From assembly GCA_019057975.1 (NCBI GenBank), contig JAHLWJ010000005.1, forward strand, positions 1 to 40,018: a stretch of 40,018 nt of DNA. Direction: 5' to 3'. The notes under the pieces were generated by a model. That model had not been told where the DNA came from. It worked only from the letters and a program-made list of their open reading frames with translations, and made no database searches. The stretch is from Promethearchaeota archaeon. Lineage in GTDB: Archaea > Asgardarchaeota > Lokiarchaeia > Sigynarchaeales > SOKP01. Positions 16,478 to 25,036 of this stretch are shown here, one piece after another. The translations under genes and the position numbers were made by a program. How positions within the stretch are numbered: position 1 is the first letter of the stretch; each line of letters opens with the position of its first letter.

Positions 16478-17149
16478 ATGACATTGCCAAATGGAATGAA
16501 TACTGATTCTGCTGGATTTTTTGAAGAAATCCTTATAAAATGCCCAATATGTAAGGAAAGTTGTCGAAAATTGAGATTACCAGTTAAAATAATTAATCAA
16601 AGCAAACAATTAACTACTGTATCAATACCTTCAGGATTGAATTGTGAACATAGCTTTCAAGCCTTCGTTGACAAGAATTTTGTTGTTAGGGGTTATCAGA
16701 CAGTAGATTTCGAATTTTCAAAAATGGAACTTTATGAAAGCAGTATAGATGTACTAGAAGAGAAGAGAGATAGTGATGTTGAAGAAAAGGATTTCACATC
16801 TATGACGATATTTCAAAATATAATCCAACTATTAAGAGAATGTGTTGATGATAAAGAGATAATTGGAAGTGGCATATTCAGTGAAGAAGGGAAAGTTTTA
16901 TATTCTTCATTACCTCAAACAACTTTGTTTAACACGATGAAAGAATTTGAAGTTAGAAGTGAAAGAAACTTAGTGAGTGTAAAAAAAATGTATTTAGAAT
17001 TAGAAAATAGCGAGAAATTCATTTCTAATTTTATGGAGATAAATGGAATAAAATTCAATTTAGTTCTAATGTTCTCCTTTAGAGTGAAATTCGGTATGGG
17101 AAACTTACATTTGAGAGATTTATTGAGAAAAGTCGATAAATTAAAATAA
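16478..17149 (+). CDS. Zinc-finger protein with C-terminal roadblock/LC7-like domain
   Basis: This 223-residue protein has an N-terminal metal site made of Cys22-x2-Cys25-x3-Cys29 and Cys56-x-His58 (GLNCEHSFQAFVDKNF). The C-terminal half (about 108-223) has a helix, then GSGIFSEEGKVLYSSLP, and later strands NGIKFNLVLMF, a roadblock/LC7-like pattern. Roadblock proteins bind or activate Ras-like GTPases in Archaea and Bacteria (MglB) and are greatly expanded in Asgard archaea. The zinc module before it may be a docking site. It is divergent from the longin-like gene. The roadblock call is by pattern, so a longin or related profilin-like fold is possible. Confidence 0.5.
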   Translation: MTLPNGMNTDSAGFFEEILIKCPICKESCRKLRLPVKIINQSKQLTTVSIPSGLNCEHSFQAFVDKNFVVRGYQTVDFEFSKMELYESSIDVLEEKRDSDVEEKDFTSMTIFQNIIQLLRECVDDKEIIGSGIFSEEGKVLYSSLPQTTLFNTMKEFEVRSERNLVSVKKMYLELENSEKFISNFMEINGIKFNLVLMFSFRVKFGMGNLHLRDLLRKVDKLK

Positions 17150-17443
17150 TTGTAACATAGATACTAAATTTTCGCCTCAATATTCTCTCATATTTGATAA
17201 AGACTCTTTAATATAAAAAAATCATAAAATATTAAGAAAAAATCAACATATTTCTTCTTGATTTAACATCTCAAAAATATGAATGGATTGTAATTTTTCC
17301 CACAAATTTGAATTCAAATTAGATCTTAAGATTTTTTTGTATACAAACGTATTTTTGGTAAAATAAAACCGAAAACATTTAATAAGTAAAATATAATTAT
17401 TATTCAAACATAGTTTTAAGAAAAAAATAGGCTGTGAATTGTA

Positions 17444-17698
17444 ATGTCAATTATGGATGATAAAATTAATAGAAAAATTCATCTTGTGAAGGATATCTTA
17501 AAAAATGTTTATGAAATTCTAGAATTATTTAAACCATTAATAGGGGTAATGTTAGAAATGGAAGAAGCTGAGCAATATAAGAAAAATGGTGTTTTTGAAA
17601 AAGCAGCTTCTCTATTTGGTGAAATTTCTGTACTATGCAAAGAAATAGAAAATGATTCACCTTCACTAAACCTATTCCTGGACAATCTAGGAAATTAG
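17444..17698 (+). CDS. Small helical protein of unknown function
   Basis: This 84-residue ORF predicts an almost all-helical protein, with MDDKINRKIHLVKDILKNV and EEAEQYKKNGVFEKAASLF as two amphipathic helices. The second helix pair (KNGVFEKAASLFGEISVLCK) looks like a single TPR-type unit. The ATG lies in a typical AT-rich archaeal leader, and the codon use is like that of its neighbours. It follows the roadblock-like gene by 295 nt with no ORF between, and that gap shows only AT-rich sequence. I do not recognise the family. It could be a partner of the neighbouring longin and roadblock-like proteins, but only position suggests it. Confidence 0.45.
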   Translation: MSIMDDKINRKIHLVKDILKNVYEILELFKPLIGVMLEMEEAEQYKKNGVFEKAASLFGEISVLCKEIENDSPSLNLFLDNLGN

Positions 17699-17820
17699 TT
17701 CTCTAATTCAGAGTTAATTATCCCTAATTCAAAAGTCTTGTTAGTAATATTAATTTCATTAACTAAGAACTTGTTTTGAATAATTAGGATTTTTTCTATT
17801 CAAAGCATTAATATTTACAA

Positions 17821-17910
17821 TGCGCCCGCCGGGAATTGAACCCGGGACGCTGACTTGGGAAGCCAGCATATTTGTGGGAAAATCCATTATTACCACTATA
17901 CTACGAGCGC
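17821..17910 (-). tRNA. tRNA-Gly(CCC) with a short D-loop insertion
   Basis: Acceptor GCGCTCG (17910-17904) pairs with CGGGCGC (17828-17822), with two G-T pairs at most; the discriminator is A at 17821. The anticodon arm is CTGGC-TTCCCAA-GTCAG with anticodon CCC at 17859-17857. The T-arm is CCGGG-TTCAATT-CCCGG. The D-stem GTAT/ATAT encloses 26 nt instead of about 8. The extra 18 nt, roughly 17889-17872, contain TGG-ATTTTC-CCA and look like a very short intron. The gene is 90 nt, the mature tRNA would be 72. The remaining gap to 18199 holds two small hairpins (see next entry). Confidence 0.8.
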
Positions 17911-18011
17911 TTAAATTATAATATAAGCTTATTTTATTATAATTAGGATTATTAATTAAATCTTTTTGAAATGATAAAATAATATACCTTTCAGATCTTT
18001 ATGACATCCCA

Positions 18012-18052
18012 AATAAAGGTTCCACCTTTATTATAAGATTACCTAAATCTTA
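18012..18052. other. Two adjacent small hairpins upstream of tRNA-Gly and the DUF998 genes
   Basis: AATAAAGG (18012-18019) pairs with CCTTTATT (18025-18032). Two nt later TAAGATT (18034-18040) pairs with AATCTTA (18046-18052). The hairpins stand between divergent genes about 150 nt before the ATG at 18200. They may be part of a leader, a binding site or a small RNA; nothing identifies them. Confidence 0.35.
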
Positions 18053-18199
18053 ATATTCTCAAATGTTAAAACCCTGATTTTGTCTTGCTTTTTTTTTAAA
18101 ATTATATAAAATGGTTTTTATATTATAGGAATTAAATTTATAATTATTAATCCAATAAATTGTTATAAAACCTCTACTATCAATTTCAACTAGATAATT

Positions 18200-18850
18200 A
18201 TGGAAAAATTTGATTTGATTTCCAAAAAACTTAATCGCTTCATTCCAGGATCGATATTTGGGTTATTATCTATAACATTTGGCTTTTTAGGAGATTTAAT
18301 CGCATATTTAATGTATCCAGGGTATGATTTCACAAAAAGGACTGTAAGCTCATTGTGTATGGGACCTGGAGGTTTGTTTTTTCAGATTGGTACTGTTTTT
18401 TCGGGGATATTTGCTTTTTTCTTTGTAATTTATCTAGGGAGCACCTTTAAGAGAGAAGAAGTTAGTGAAAAGTTAAGAAAAAGTGCTGTAATCTTAGCGA
18501 TTATTTCATGTGTGTGTTTTATCTTTTTAGGAGCATTTTGTGGATCAAATCCCATAATTGCTCTGATACATGGTGTTTTTTCTATAGTAAGTTTGCAAGC
18601 GGGATTATTTTATATCACACTTTTCAATATTCTATTCCTTAAAGATTCCAAATATCCAAAATCAATGGCTTTTTTTGGTTTTTTGGTTTCTTTCATTCTA
18701 TTATTATTAATGATTCTGTTTTACTTACACCTTTTACCTACTTTGAGTTTTTTAATGATAATCTTACCCTCACTAGAATGGATAAATGCAATTGGAATGA
18801 TCTTCTGGTATTTAATCATTTCTCTTTATATGATATACAAAAAAATCTAA
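18200..18850 (+). CDS. DUF998 family membrane protein (first of tandem pair)
   Basis: This 216-residue protein has six hydrophobic segments. The segment LGDLIAYLMYPGYDFTKRTVSSLCMGPGG, with the P-G-Y turn, T-V/I-S and G-P-G, is the hallmark of the DUF998 family, whose biochemical role is unknown. A second copy follows at 18928 after a 77-nt gap. The two proteins align over their whole length (FIPGSIFGLL vs VIPGYIFGLL; EEVSEKLRKSAV vs ENVSEKVRKIAV), so they arose by tandem duplication. This copy has more cysteines in the middle region (CVCFIFLGAFC). It could head a transcript with the pncA-to-uppP genes. Confidence 0.7.
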   Translation: MEKFDLISKKLNRFIPGSIFGLLSITFGFLGDLIAYLMYPGYDFTKRTVSSLCMGPGGLFFQIGTVFSGIFAFFFVIYLGSTFKREEVSEKLRKSAVILAIISCVCFIFLGAFCGSNPIIALIHGVFSIVSLQAGLFYITLFNILFLKDSKYPKSMAFFGFLVSFILLLLMILFYLHLLPTLSFLMIILPSLEWINAIGMIFWYLIISLYMIYKKI

Positions 18851-18927
18851 TTCTAAAAAGTAGAGATCCTCTTTGTATTTGATTTTTATAGAAATTTTTA
18901 TTAAGAATAAAAGGTTGACAGAATATT

Positions 18928-19605
18928 ATGAAAAGGATAAATGAATTCTTTGATAACCTATTGAAGGTTATACCCGGTTATATCTTTGGGCTATTAACAT
19001 TTGTTGTTGGCTTTTCTGGTTTTATTATAGCCCTTTTATTATCTCCAGAATATGTAATGTGGAAGAAATCTATAAGTTTGTTAGGACACCATCCAGGGGG
19101 AATATTTTCAAGAATGGGGTTAATAATTTCGAATACTTTTGCTATACCTTTTTTAATCTATCTTGGGAGAGCTCTAAAAGATGAAAATGTGAGTGAAAAA
19201 GTTAGGAAGATTGCAGTGGGCATGGGAATCTTTATTTCCGTAAACGCTGTATTGACGGGGGCTGTGTCAGGTGGAGTTCTTAGTGATTTGCATGGTTTAT
19301 TTGCACTTTTAAGTTGGATGGGGGCCACTGTAGTTTGTTTAATTTTTGGGCATTTGATGTTAAAAAGTTCAAAATATTCAAAATCTGCTGCATGTTTTAG
19401 TTTTATAATAGCTGGTATTTTTGGTTCTTTTCTTATACCATTTTTCATCACCAATTTTTGTAACGCCCTTCCAGATATATGTGGCTTATTTGGGGAAAAA
19501 GTATATACTATTATGCCTGTGTATGAATGGGTTATCGTGTTTTCCATTCTCTTTTGGTATTTATGTAATTCGATTTATATATTACGTAAAGAGATATATG
19601 AGTGA
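18928..19605 (+). CDS. DUF998 family membrane protein (second of tandem pair)
   Basis: The 225-residue protein has about six hydrophobic segments, the DUF998 pattern SPEYVMWKKSISLLGHHPGG, and full-length similarity to the preceding protein. Its stop codon overlaps the possible GTG start of the nicotinamidase gene (GTGA at 19602-19605), so at least this copy is in an operon with pncA. The four-gene set DUF998, pncA, LMW phosphatase and uppP runs without useful gaps to 21655. The shared theme of the last two is phosphate removal, but there is no clear pathway. Confidence 0.7.
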   Translation: MKRINEFFDNLLKVIPGYIFGLLTFVVGFSGFIIALLLSPEYVMWKKSISLLGHHPGGIFSRMGLIISNTFAIPFLIYLGRALKDENVSEKVRKIAVGMGIFISVNAVLTGAVSGGVLSDLHGLFALLSWMGATVVCLIFGHLMLKSSKYSKSAACFSFIIAGIFGSFLIPFFITNFCNALPDICGLFGEKVYTIMPVYEWVIVFSILFWYLCNSIYILRKEIYE

Positions 19606-20288
19606 TTGACTCCATGGAAAATTTAAATTATGAAAAAAATATAAAAATTGACGAGAAAGATGCACTCATAATTGTTGATATGCAAAATGATTTTTTACCA
19701 AGGGGATCATTACCTGTGGAAGAAGGAGATCTTATTATAAAAGAAATAAATAAGACTGCTAAAAAATTCAAAAAAAGTGGGGGATTTGTAGTATTTACTC
19801 AAGATTGGCACCCAAAAAATCATCTATCTTTTGCGAGTAATCATCCAGGAAGAACACCTGGTGATGAATTCACATCTGAAGATGGAGCAATTGGTACCGT
19901 TTTATGGCCAGATCATTGCGTCCAGAATACAAAAGGAGCTGAGTTTCATAAAGATATAAAAATCAATTTGGGAGATAAAATAATTAAAAAAGGAATTAAT
20001 CCAAATGTAGATAGCTATTCTGGTTTTCAAGATAATGATAAAAAATCAGAAACAGACCTTAGAGAATATTTAAACTCAGTAAAAATAAAGCGAATTTTCA
20101 TATGTGGGTTAGCATTAGATTATTGCTGTTATTTTACTGCTATGGATGGAGTCGATTTTGGGTATGATGTTTATTTCTTAGTTGATTTGACAAGGGGTAT
20201 TGATGTACCAAAAGGGAATGTAAAAAGAGTTTTTGAAAACATGAAAAAGAAGGATATAAAATTTGCAAATAAGGCTAGTTTCAAGTAA
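19602..20288 (+). CDS. pncA: Nicotinamidase (PncA), isochorismatase family
   Basis: This protein of 224-228 residues hydrolyses nicotinamide to nicotinic acid in NAD salvage. The catalytic triad is seen at Asp26 (IIVDMQNDFLP), the Lys129/130 region (IIKKGIN) and Cys175 (GLALDYCCYFTA), numbered from the GTG at 19602. The metal site is TQDWHPKNH (Asp68, His70, His74). The start is either the GTG that overlaps the DUF998 stop or the ATG at 19614 (MENLNYEK); the catalytic core is unaffected. WPDHCVQNT before the K segment is typical of PncA rather than other isochorismatase hydrolases. Position in an operon with a DUF998 gene is not informative. Confidence 0.9.
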   Translation: MIDSMENLNYEKNIKIDEKDALIIVDMQNDFLPRGSLPVEEGDLIIKEINKTAKKFKKSGGFVVFTQDWHPKNHLSFASNHPGRTPGDEFTSEDGAIGTVLWPDHCVQNTKGAEFHKDIKINLGDKIIKKGINPNVDSYSGFQDNDKKSETDLREYLNSVKIKRIFICGLALDYCCYFTAMDGVDFGYDVYFLVDLTRGIDVPKGNVKRVFENMKKKDIKFANKASFK

Positions 20289-20329
20289 ATAATAAAGATT
20301 TTTTTTACATCTTACTTTTAATCTAATTA

Positions 20330-20806
20330 ATGGATACTAATTTTCCTTTTCGATCTATCTTAATCGTATGTTCAGTGAATACAGCAAGGAGTAGAATTGC
20401 TGAGGGATATTTAAGAGATTTTTTTTCCAGAAACAAACTTGATGTAGAAGTAAAATCAGGGGGGATTTCTTCTCATGCTAGAGATGGAATGCTTATATCA
20501 ATGGATGCCAAATTAGTTATGGAAGAAATTGGGATTAAATTATCTGATACTTCACTCTCTATTGACTTGAAAAAATATCCTGAGCTAATAAAAAAGGCAG
20601 ATCTTATTCTAACGCTAACAGAGAAACATAGAAAAGAAATTCATGAATTTATTGATAAAGATCACAAGGCAATATATACATTAAAAGAATTTGGTGGAAA
20701 AAGCGGAGATATTGAAGACCCAAGCATGAAAGAAGAGATCTTTGAGAAGGTTAGAGATGAAATTATTGAGTGTTTAATGGAAGGGTTAAAAAAATATTCA
20801 TTTTAG
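20330..20806 (+). CDS. Low-molecular-weight protein-tyrosine-phosphatase / arsenate-reductase family protein
   Basis: The 158-residue protein has the P-loop CSVNTARS (Cys14 to Arg20, C-x5-R) at the end of the first strand. The general acid is likely the Asp in GDIEDPSM near residue 128. This is the LMW-PTP fold, shared with thioredoxin-linked arsenate reductases. The arsenate reductases need two further Cys in a flexible loop, and this protein has no other cysteine near residues 80-100, which favours a phosphatase. It ends 3 nt before the uppP gene and follows pncA by about 40 nt, so it is translated as part of that operon. The substrate is unknown. Confidence 0.85.
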   Translation: MDTNFPFRSILIVCSVNTARSRIAEGYLRDFFSRNKLDVEVKSGGISSHARDGMLISMDAKLVMEEIGIKLSDTSLSIDLKKYPELIKKADLILTLTEKHRKEIHEFIDKDHKAIYTLKEFGGKSGDIEDPSMKEEIFEKVRDEIIECLMEGLKKYSF

Positions 20807-20809
20807 AAA

Positions 20810-21655
20810 ATGATTGAATATATTATCATTGCATTAATCCAAGGAATATTCGAATGGCTTCCTATTTCTTCATCAGGTCAAGTTATGATTGTATCCACGA
20901 AATTTTTTGGTATTTCTCCTGAGAACGCTTTTAGCCTTGCTATCTGGTTACATTTAGGTACGACCATTGCAGTTTTGTTAAAATTTAGAGGAGATTATTT
21001 CAGAATAATAAAAACAATAATTCAGAAGGGATCTTATGTGGAAGAGATTGACATCAAAAAAAGGAATTGGATAATTTTTACAACAATTGGAACTGGAATA
21101 ACAGCTTTACCTCTTTATTTCATATTCAAACTTATATTTTTAGATGCTTTTACAGCTATTCAAGGAGACTTAATTACTCTTTTCATCTCCGGATTATTGA
21201 TATTAACTGGCATAATTATAATTAAGACGAGAAAGATATTTGGCGATCTAAAAATAAAGAATATCTCTAAAAATAAAGTAAGAAAAGATAGTTTTTTATC
21301 AGGACTCGTTCAAGGATTTTCAATACTACCGGGTATATCTCGTTCTGGTATTACTGTTTCCGCAATAATGTTAGAAAAATATGAACAAAATGATGCTCTA
21401 AGATTAAGTTTTTTAATGTCTGTTCCTGTCGTTATCGCCTCAATTATTGTAGATATCTTATTTGGCGAAGGTTCAATATTTGGTACTTTAGATTTAATTA
21501 CTATTATTATAACGACTTTAGTCAGTTTTTTAATAGGATATCTAACAATAGAATTATTACTACGAATAGCAAAAAAAATTAATTTTGGTTATTTTTGTGT
21601 TTTATACGGTGTAATTGCTTACCTTATTATCATTCCTTTCATAATAATCCTTTAA
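20810..21655 (+). CDS. uppP: UppP/BacA-type polyprenyl-pyrophosphate phosphatase
   Basis: This 281-residue membrane protein has both family signatures: QGIFEWLPISSSGQV (11-25, catalytic Glu15) and GFSILPGISRSGITVSAIML in the second half with the conserved Arg. The usual SSSGH motif has Gln instead of His. In Bacteria the enzyme recycles undecaprenyl pyrophosphate. In an archaeon the lipid carrier is more likely a dolichol-type polyprenyl pyrophosphate used in protein N-glycosylation. It starts 3 nt after the phosphatase gene. Its stop codon overlaps by 4 nt the stop of the minus-strand ATP-grasp gene (TTAA). Confidence 0.9.
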   Translation: MIEYIIIALIQGIFEWLPISSSGQVMIVSTKFFGISPENAFSLAIWLHLGTTIAVLLKFRGDYFRIIKTIIQKGSYVEEIDIKKRNWIIFTTIGTGITALPLYFIFKLIFLDAFTAIQGDLITLFISGLLILTGIIIIKTRKIFGDLKIKNISKNKVRKDSFLSGLVQGFSILPGISRSGITVSAIMLEKYEQNDALRLSFLMSVPVVIASIIVDILFGEGSIFGTLDLITIIITTLVSFLIGYLTIELLLRIAKKINFGYFCVLYGVIAYLIIIPFIIIL

Positions 21656-22554
21656 AGAGCTAATACATAGTCTTCTATAAATTTACTTAACGCTTTTTCA
21701 ATATTAGGTATCCCTTTAAAACTTGGAAAATCATTCAAATCAATGAGGTATAATTTTTCTTGATCAATAGGCTTAACAAAGTCGAAACCAAAAATTTTAA
21801 GCTTCAATTCCATTGATAATATTTTCGAGAGTTTTATTATATCTTCTGTAATTTCAAATTCTTCCCGTTCAATCAAACCTACATCAATATTATCTGGTTT
21901 TTCTCTTAAATATATATATATAGGATTCTCTCTTTTTATTCCAAAAACCTTATCTCCAATTACATAAATTTTATATTCAAACCCATCGCACTTAATAAAT
22001 TGTTGAATATAGACATCGTAGTATAAGAATTTATTATATCTTTCACAGAATTTATCAACGTCATCAATTTCTTGAACGAGAAAATTAAATCTATTATATT
22101 TATCATGTTGATAATGACTTTTAATAACAATGGGCAATTTTGGAAGAGCCCATTCTTTAAATTTATTAACATCTGTTAAAGATTGGTTCCAAGAATTGGG
22201 CATAAGAAACTTTCCCAGTGCATCTTCATGTTTTTTTAGTGCTGTTCTTAGCGAATAGTCAAGAGCAATTTTATTTTTGCATATTAAAACAGTATCTACA
22301 TCATGGAGAGTAGGAATATTATAGAGCTTGGCAAAATGCAGCACATCAATTGAGCATTCATTTCTAACCTTAACAACTATCAAATCAGCATTCTTAAAAG
22401 ACTGAGGCATATCGGAAAGGCAAAAAAAATCTTGTGTAGGATCATGGAGTAACAAATTCAATGTTTTTACCAGTTGAAGTCTGGTAATGACTCTTTTAAT
22501 TATATTATGATTTTGAATTACGGAAAATACAATTTTTTTTACCATTATAATCAA
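21652..22554 (-). CDS. ATP-grasp protein, ITPK-like (candidate inositol phosphate kinase) 1
   Basis: This 300-residue protein has an N-terminal Rossmann-like domain and an ATP-grasp fold. Its motifs are Lys145 (LPIVIKSHY), the nucleotide hinge IQQFIKCDGFEYKIYVIGDK (183-202) and the metal site GFDFVKP (Asp258) and LIDLNDFPSFKGIP (Asp272, Asn274). The last motif and the YKIYVIG strand resemble inositol 1,3,4-trisphosphate 5/6-kinase (ITPK), whose signature ends with D-I-N-x-F-P. ITPK members have been reported from Asgard archaea. A RimK-like ligase is the alternative. It is convergent with uppP and divergent from the INO1 gene, 253 nt away. I take it as part of the inositol locus. Confidence 0.55.
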   Translation of the reverse strand: MIIMVKKIVFSVIQNHNIIKRVITRLQLVKTLNLLLHDPTQDFFCLSDMPQSFKNADLIVVKVRNECSIDVLHFAKLYNIPTLHDVDTVLICKNKIALDYSLRTALKKHEDALGKFLMPNSWNQSLTDVNKFKEWALPKLPIVIKSHYQHDKYNRFNFLVQEIDDVDKFCERYNKFLYYDVYIQQFIKCDGFEYKIYVIGDKVFGIKRENPIYIYLREKPDNIDVGLIEREEFEITEDIIKLSKILSMELKLKIFGFDFVKPIDQEKLYLIDLNDFPSFKGIPNIEKALSKFIEDYVLAL

Positions 22555-22775
22555 AAAAGTGGTGTATATTCTTAAATTTAATTAGTTTAAATATATTTTA
22601 AAAATTTTAACTAAAACCCTGATAATAGAGGATAAATTGTTTTTTTAACGCGGAGAAAATTAATAAAAGTTAAGAGAATTGGGTTCAAGAAAAAACCATT
22701 TAATTCAATAGAACCACAAAGATTCAGTGTTAACCTCGACTATATACGAAAATTCAATTCTTTATATTAAAATGA

Positions 22776-22783
22776 TTTAAATA
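22776..22783 (+). promoter_or_regulatory. Likely TATA box of the INO1 gene
   Basis: TTTAAATA is centred about 28 nt before the ATG at 22808, the distance expected for a leaderless or near-leaderless archaeal transcript. No Shine-Dalgarno match lies before the ATG. In such AT-rich DNA the match is suggestive only. Confidence 0.35.
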
Positions 22784-22807
22784 TGATAATTTTATATAAA
22801 CAATAAT

Positions 22808-23899
22808 ATGGCTGATAAAATTAATTGTGCCATTGTTGGAGTAGGCGATGTAGCATCAGCCCTTGTTCAAGGTGTTCAAAATTATAAAGAAAATCCCGAC
22901 AAAATTATGGGAATTCTTCCAGAAATTAATCAATATGACATTAATGACATTAATTTTGTCCTTGGAATTGATGTCAATTCAAATAAAGTTGGGAAAGATT
23001 TGAGTGCTGCTATTTTTGCTGAACCAAATTGTAATATGAAACTTTTCAAACCCGATTTCTTAAATGCTCCAGTGATCAAAGGTCCGATTATGGATGGATT
23101 AGACAGTAATATTAAAAATATAATACCAACCGATGAAAATCAAAAACCAATGGATATTATTAATGAAATAGAAAGCAGAAATGTGGATATTACTGTAATC
23201 TTACTCCCCACAGGAACCCATAAGGCAGTAAAATTTTATGCCATGAGCGCTCTTGACGCAGGATCATGTGTAGTAAATGGAATGCCCTCATATGTAGTAA
23301 AAGATCCTGAAATTGTTGAAAAAGCTGAGAAATTTGGACTTTCTTTAATAGGAGATGATGTAAAATCACAAATTGGAGCTACAATAATCCATAGAGCTTT
23401 AACTAATCTCTTTCCAATGCGAGGGGCCATATTGGACAAGACAATTCAACTAGATTGGGGTGGTTCTAGTGATTTTTGTAATTTATTAACACCCATGCCA
23501 AACGGTTCCTTAAGATATGAGGAAGGAAAAAGACAATCTAAGACTGAAGCTGTGATCGCAAACCTTCAAAATAAGGATAATATAGATTGTCAGATTTCTG
23601 CTGTAGATTATATTCCATTTCTAAAAAATCAAAAAGAAGCGTATATGAGGCTGGAAGGACGCATTTTTGGAGGAGCACCAGTAAGGATAGACATCACCAT
23701 GTTTGTTGAAGATGGGAACAATTCAGCGGGAATAATAGCAGATTGTATAAGGATCAGTAAAATTGCTAAAGATAGAAATATTGGAGGAGTACTTTATTCA
23801 GCTTGCTCATTCTTTGCTAAACATCCTCCAGAACAACTAGATGATTTTACTGCTAAGAAAAGGCTAATTGAATTTATTGAAAATAGAAGAAATCAATAA
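22808..23899 (+). CDS. myo-Inositol-3-phosphate synthase (INO1)
   Basis: This 363-residue enzyme converts glucose 6-phosphate to inositol 3-phosphate using bound NAD. The nucleotide-binding loop is IVGVGDVASALVQG (9-22). Later motifs are LGIDVNSNKVGKDL, ILLPTGTH (near 137), NGMPSYV and the highly conserved GDDVKSQIGATIIH (near 177-190), which holds the catalytic lysine. The length matches the short archaeal and actinobacterial form, not the long eukaryotic one. In archaea the product feeds archaetidylinositol lipids and, in hyperthermophiles, compatible solutes. Here it is flanked by two minus-strand and two plus-strand ATP-grasp genes and a HAD gene, which suggests further phosphorylation of the soluble product. 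Confidence 0.95.
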   Translation: MADKINCAIVGVGDVASALVQGVQNYKENPDKIMGILPEINQYDINDINFVLGIDVNSNKVGKDLSAAIFAEPNCNMKLFKPDFLNAPVIKGPIMDGLDSNIKNIIPTDENQKPMDIINEIESRNVDITVILLPTGTHKAVKFYAMSALDAGSCVVNGMPSYVVKDPEIVEKAEKFGLSLIGDDVKSQIGATIIHRALTNLFPMRGAILDKTIQLDWGGSSDFCNLLTPMPNGSLRYEEGKRQSKTEAVIANLQNKDNIDCQISAVDYIPFLKNQKEAYMRLEGRIFGGAPVRIDITMFVEDGNNSAGIIADCIRISKIAKDRNIGGVLYSACSFFAKHPPEQLDDFTAKKRLIEFIENRRNQ

Positions 23900-23952
23900 T
23901 CTCAAATCTGAAATTCTTATGATTTATAATTTTTAAAGTTAATACCCTAACT

Positions 23953-24861
23953 CTAAACCTTAACTGGAGCTTTAAATAGTTGTTGTCTTAGATTAAGTAT
24001 GTTATAAATATAATCTGAAATTAGACTTATTGCTTCTGGGATGCTTCTAAAACTTGGAAAATCATTAATATCAACTATAAATGGTACTCCTTCGTTAGTT
24101 AAAACATAGTCTATCCCAAAAATAGCCATACCTAATTTTCTGCCTAATCGTAATACTCGTCTTTTCAGTTGTTTCTCTATAGGTACCCTAATATGTATAA
24201 GTTCTAGTGGAGATAAGCCAGTTCTATCTTGTAATCGATTATAAGAAGTTATAGAAACAGCCCATCGATCAATTACATAAATTTTGTAAACTATATCAAA
24301 TTCACCTATGTATTCTTGAAAAAACAGGTTATTATTCTTATATTCCGAAGTTAACTTCTTAAATTGGTCTAAATTTTTAGCAATTCCAACAATTCTATCA
24401 TTTTTAGGAAGAGAAGGAATATTATGGGTATTTAATTTAATAATAATATTCTTTCCATTATTACAAGCTTTACATGCTTCATAAAAAGAATGGTAAATTT
24501 GGGGAATATTTAACTTCTTACATTTTTGATTGATGAAGTCAAAAGTGTTAATTCTACTTTCGCAAATTTTAACTGAATTCAAACTGTTTAATAAAGGAAT
24601 ATCCGGAGCATATTGGTTTATAGCATTATAAATTGTTTGATTTGAATCTTCTGATAATAATTTTAAAATAATTAATGAAATAGGATACTTCTTTATCTTT
24701 TTCTTAAAATACTTAACATTAAAATTATCAGAACCGGTTTTAAAAAGGTTTATAACAGAGAAGTTATAGTTTTTACTACAGAATTTCTTGATCTCTTGAA
24801 GAATTTCAAGATCACGATTACAAATAGCGCCAATATAAATCCTATTAAACTTATTTGACAC
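23953..24861 (-). CDS. ATP-grasp protein, ITPK-like 2
   Basis: This 302-residue protein has the ITPK/RimK layout. Lys142 in NIIIKLNTHNIPS, the hinge FFQEYIGEFDIVYKIYVID (180-198), IFGIDYVLTNEGVPF (Asp251) and IVDINDFPSFRSIPEA (Asp264, Asn266) form the ATP and metal site. The end motif D-I-N-D-F-P-S-F is shared with the gene at 21652, and a basic stretch (IEKQLKRRVLRLGRKLG) precedes Asp251. The N-terminal domain contains six Cys and differs from the other copies. The gene is convergent with INO1 and divergent from the operon at 25037, with 175 nt between. It may phosphorylate an inositol phosphate; a ligase role is not excluded. Confidence 0.55.
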   Translation of the reverse strand: MSNKFNRIYIGAICNRDLEILQEIKKFCSKNYNFSVINLFKTGSDNFNVKYFKKKIKKYPISLIILKLLSEDSNQTIYNAINQYAPDIPLLNSLNSVKICESRINTFDFINQKCKKLNIPQIYHSFYEACKACNNGKNIIIKLNTHNIPSLPKNDRIVGIAKNLDQFKKLTSEYKNNNLFFQEYIGEFDIVYKIYVIDRWAVSITSYNRLQDRTGLSPLELIHIRVPIEKQLKRRVLRLGRKLGMAIFGIDYVLTNEGVPFIVDINDFPSFRSIPEAISLISDYIYNILNLRQQLFKAPVKV

Positions 24862-25036
24862 AGTAAAAACCCTATTATTTGATAATTTATGAATAAATTA
24901 TGGTATTTAAATATATTGATCGTTCAAGGTACTAACAAATAATTAAATTCATTATATGAATTGGATTTAAATTACTATTTTATTTTATAATTATTAAAGA
25001 ACAGACCATTTTCTAAAGAAAAGCTTTAAGGTAAAT

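Noticed and set aside
19158..19547. 129-residue minus-strand ORF
   Set aside because: It lies wholly inside the second DUF998 gene, which has clear membrane helices and family motifs.
20330..20806. Reading the C-x5-R protein as an arsenate reductase
   Set aside because: There is no ars gene nearby and no Cys pair in the loop where thioredoxin-linked arsenate reductases carry it.
18066..22623. TAAAACCCTGAT occurs at about 18066 and about 22612, with related strings near 7357 and 24868
   Set aside because: A short match with no common context, structure or distance to genes; treated as chance.
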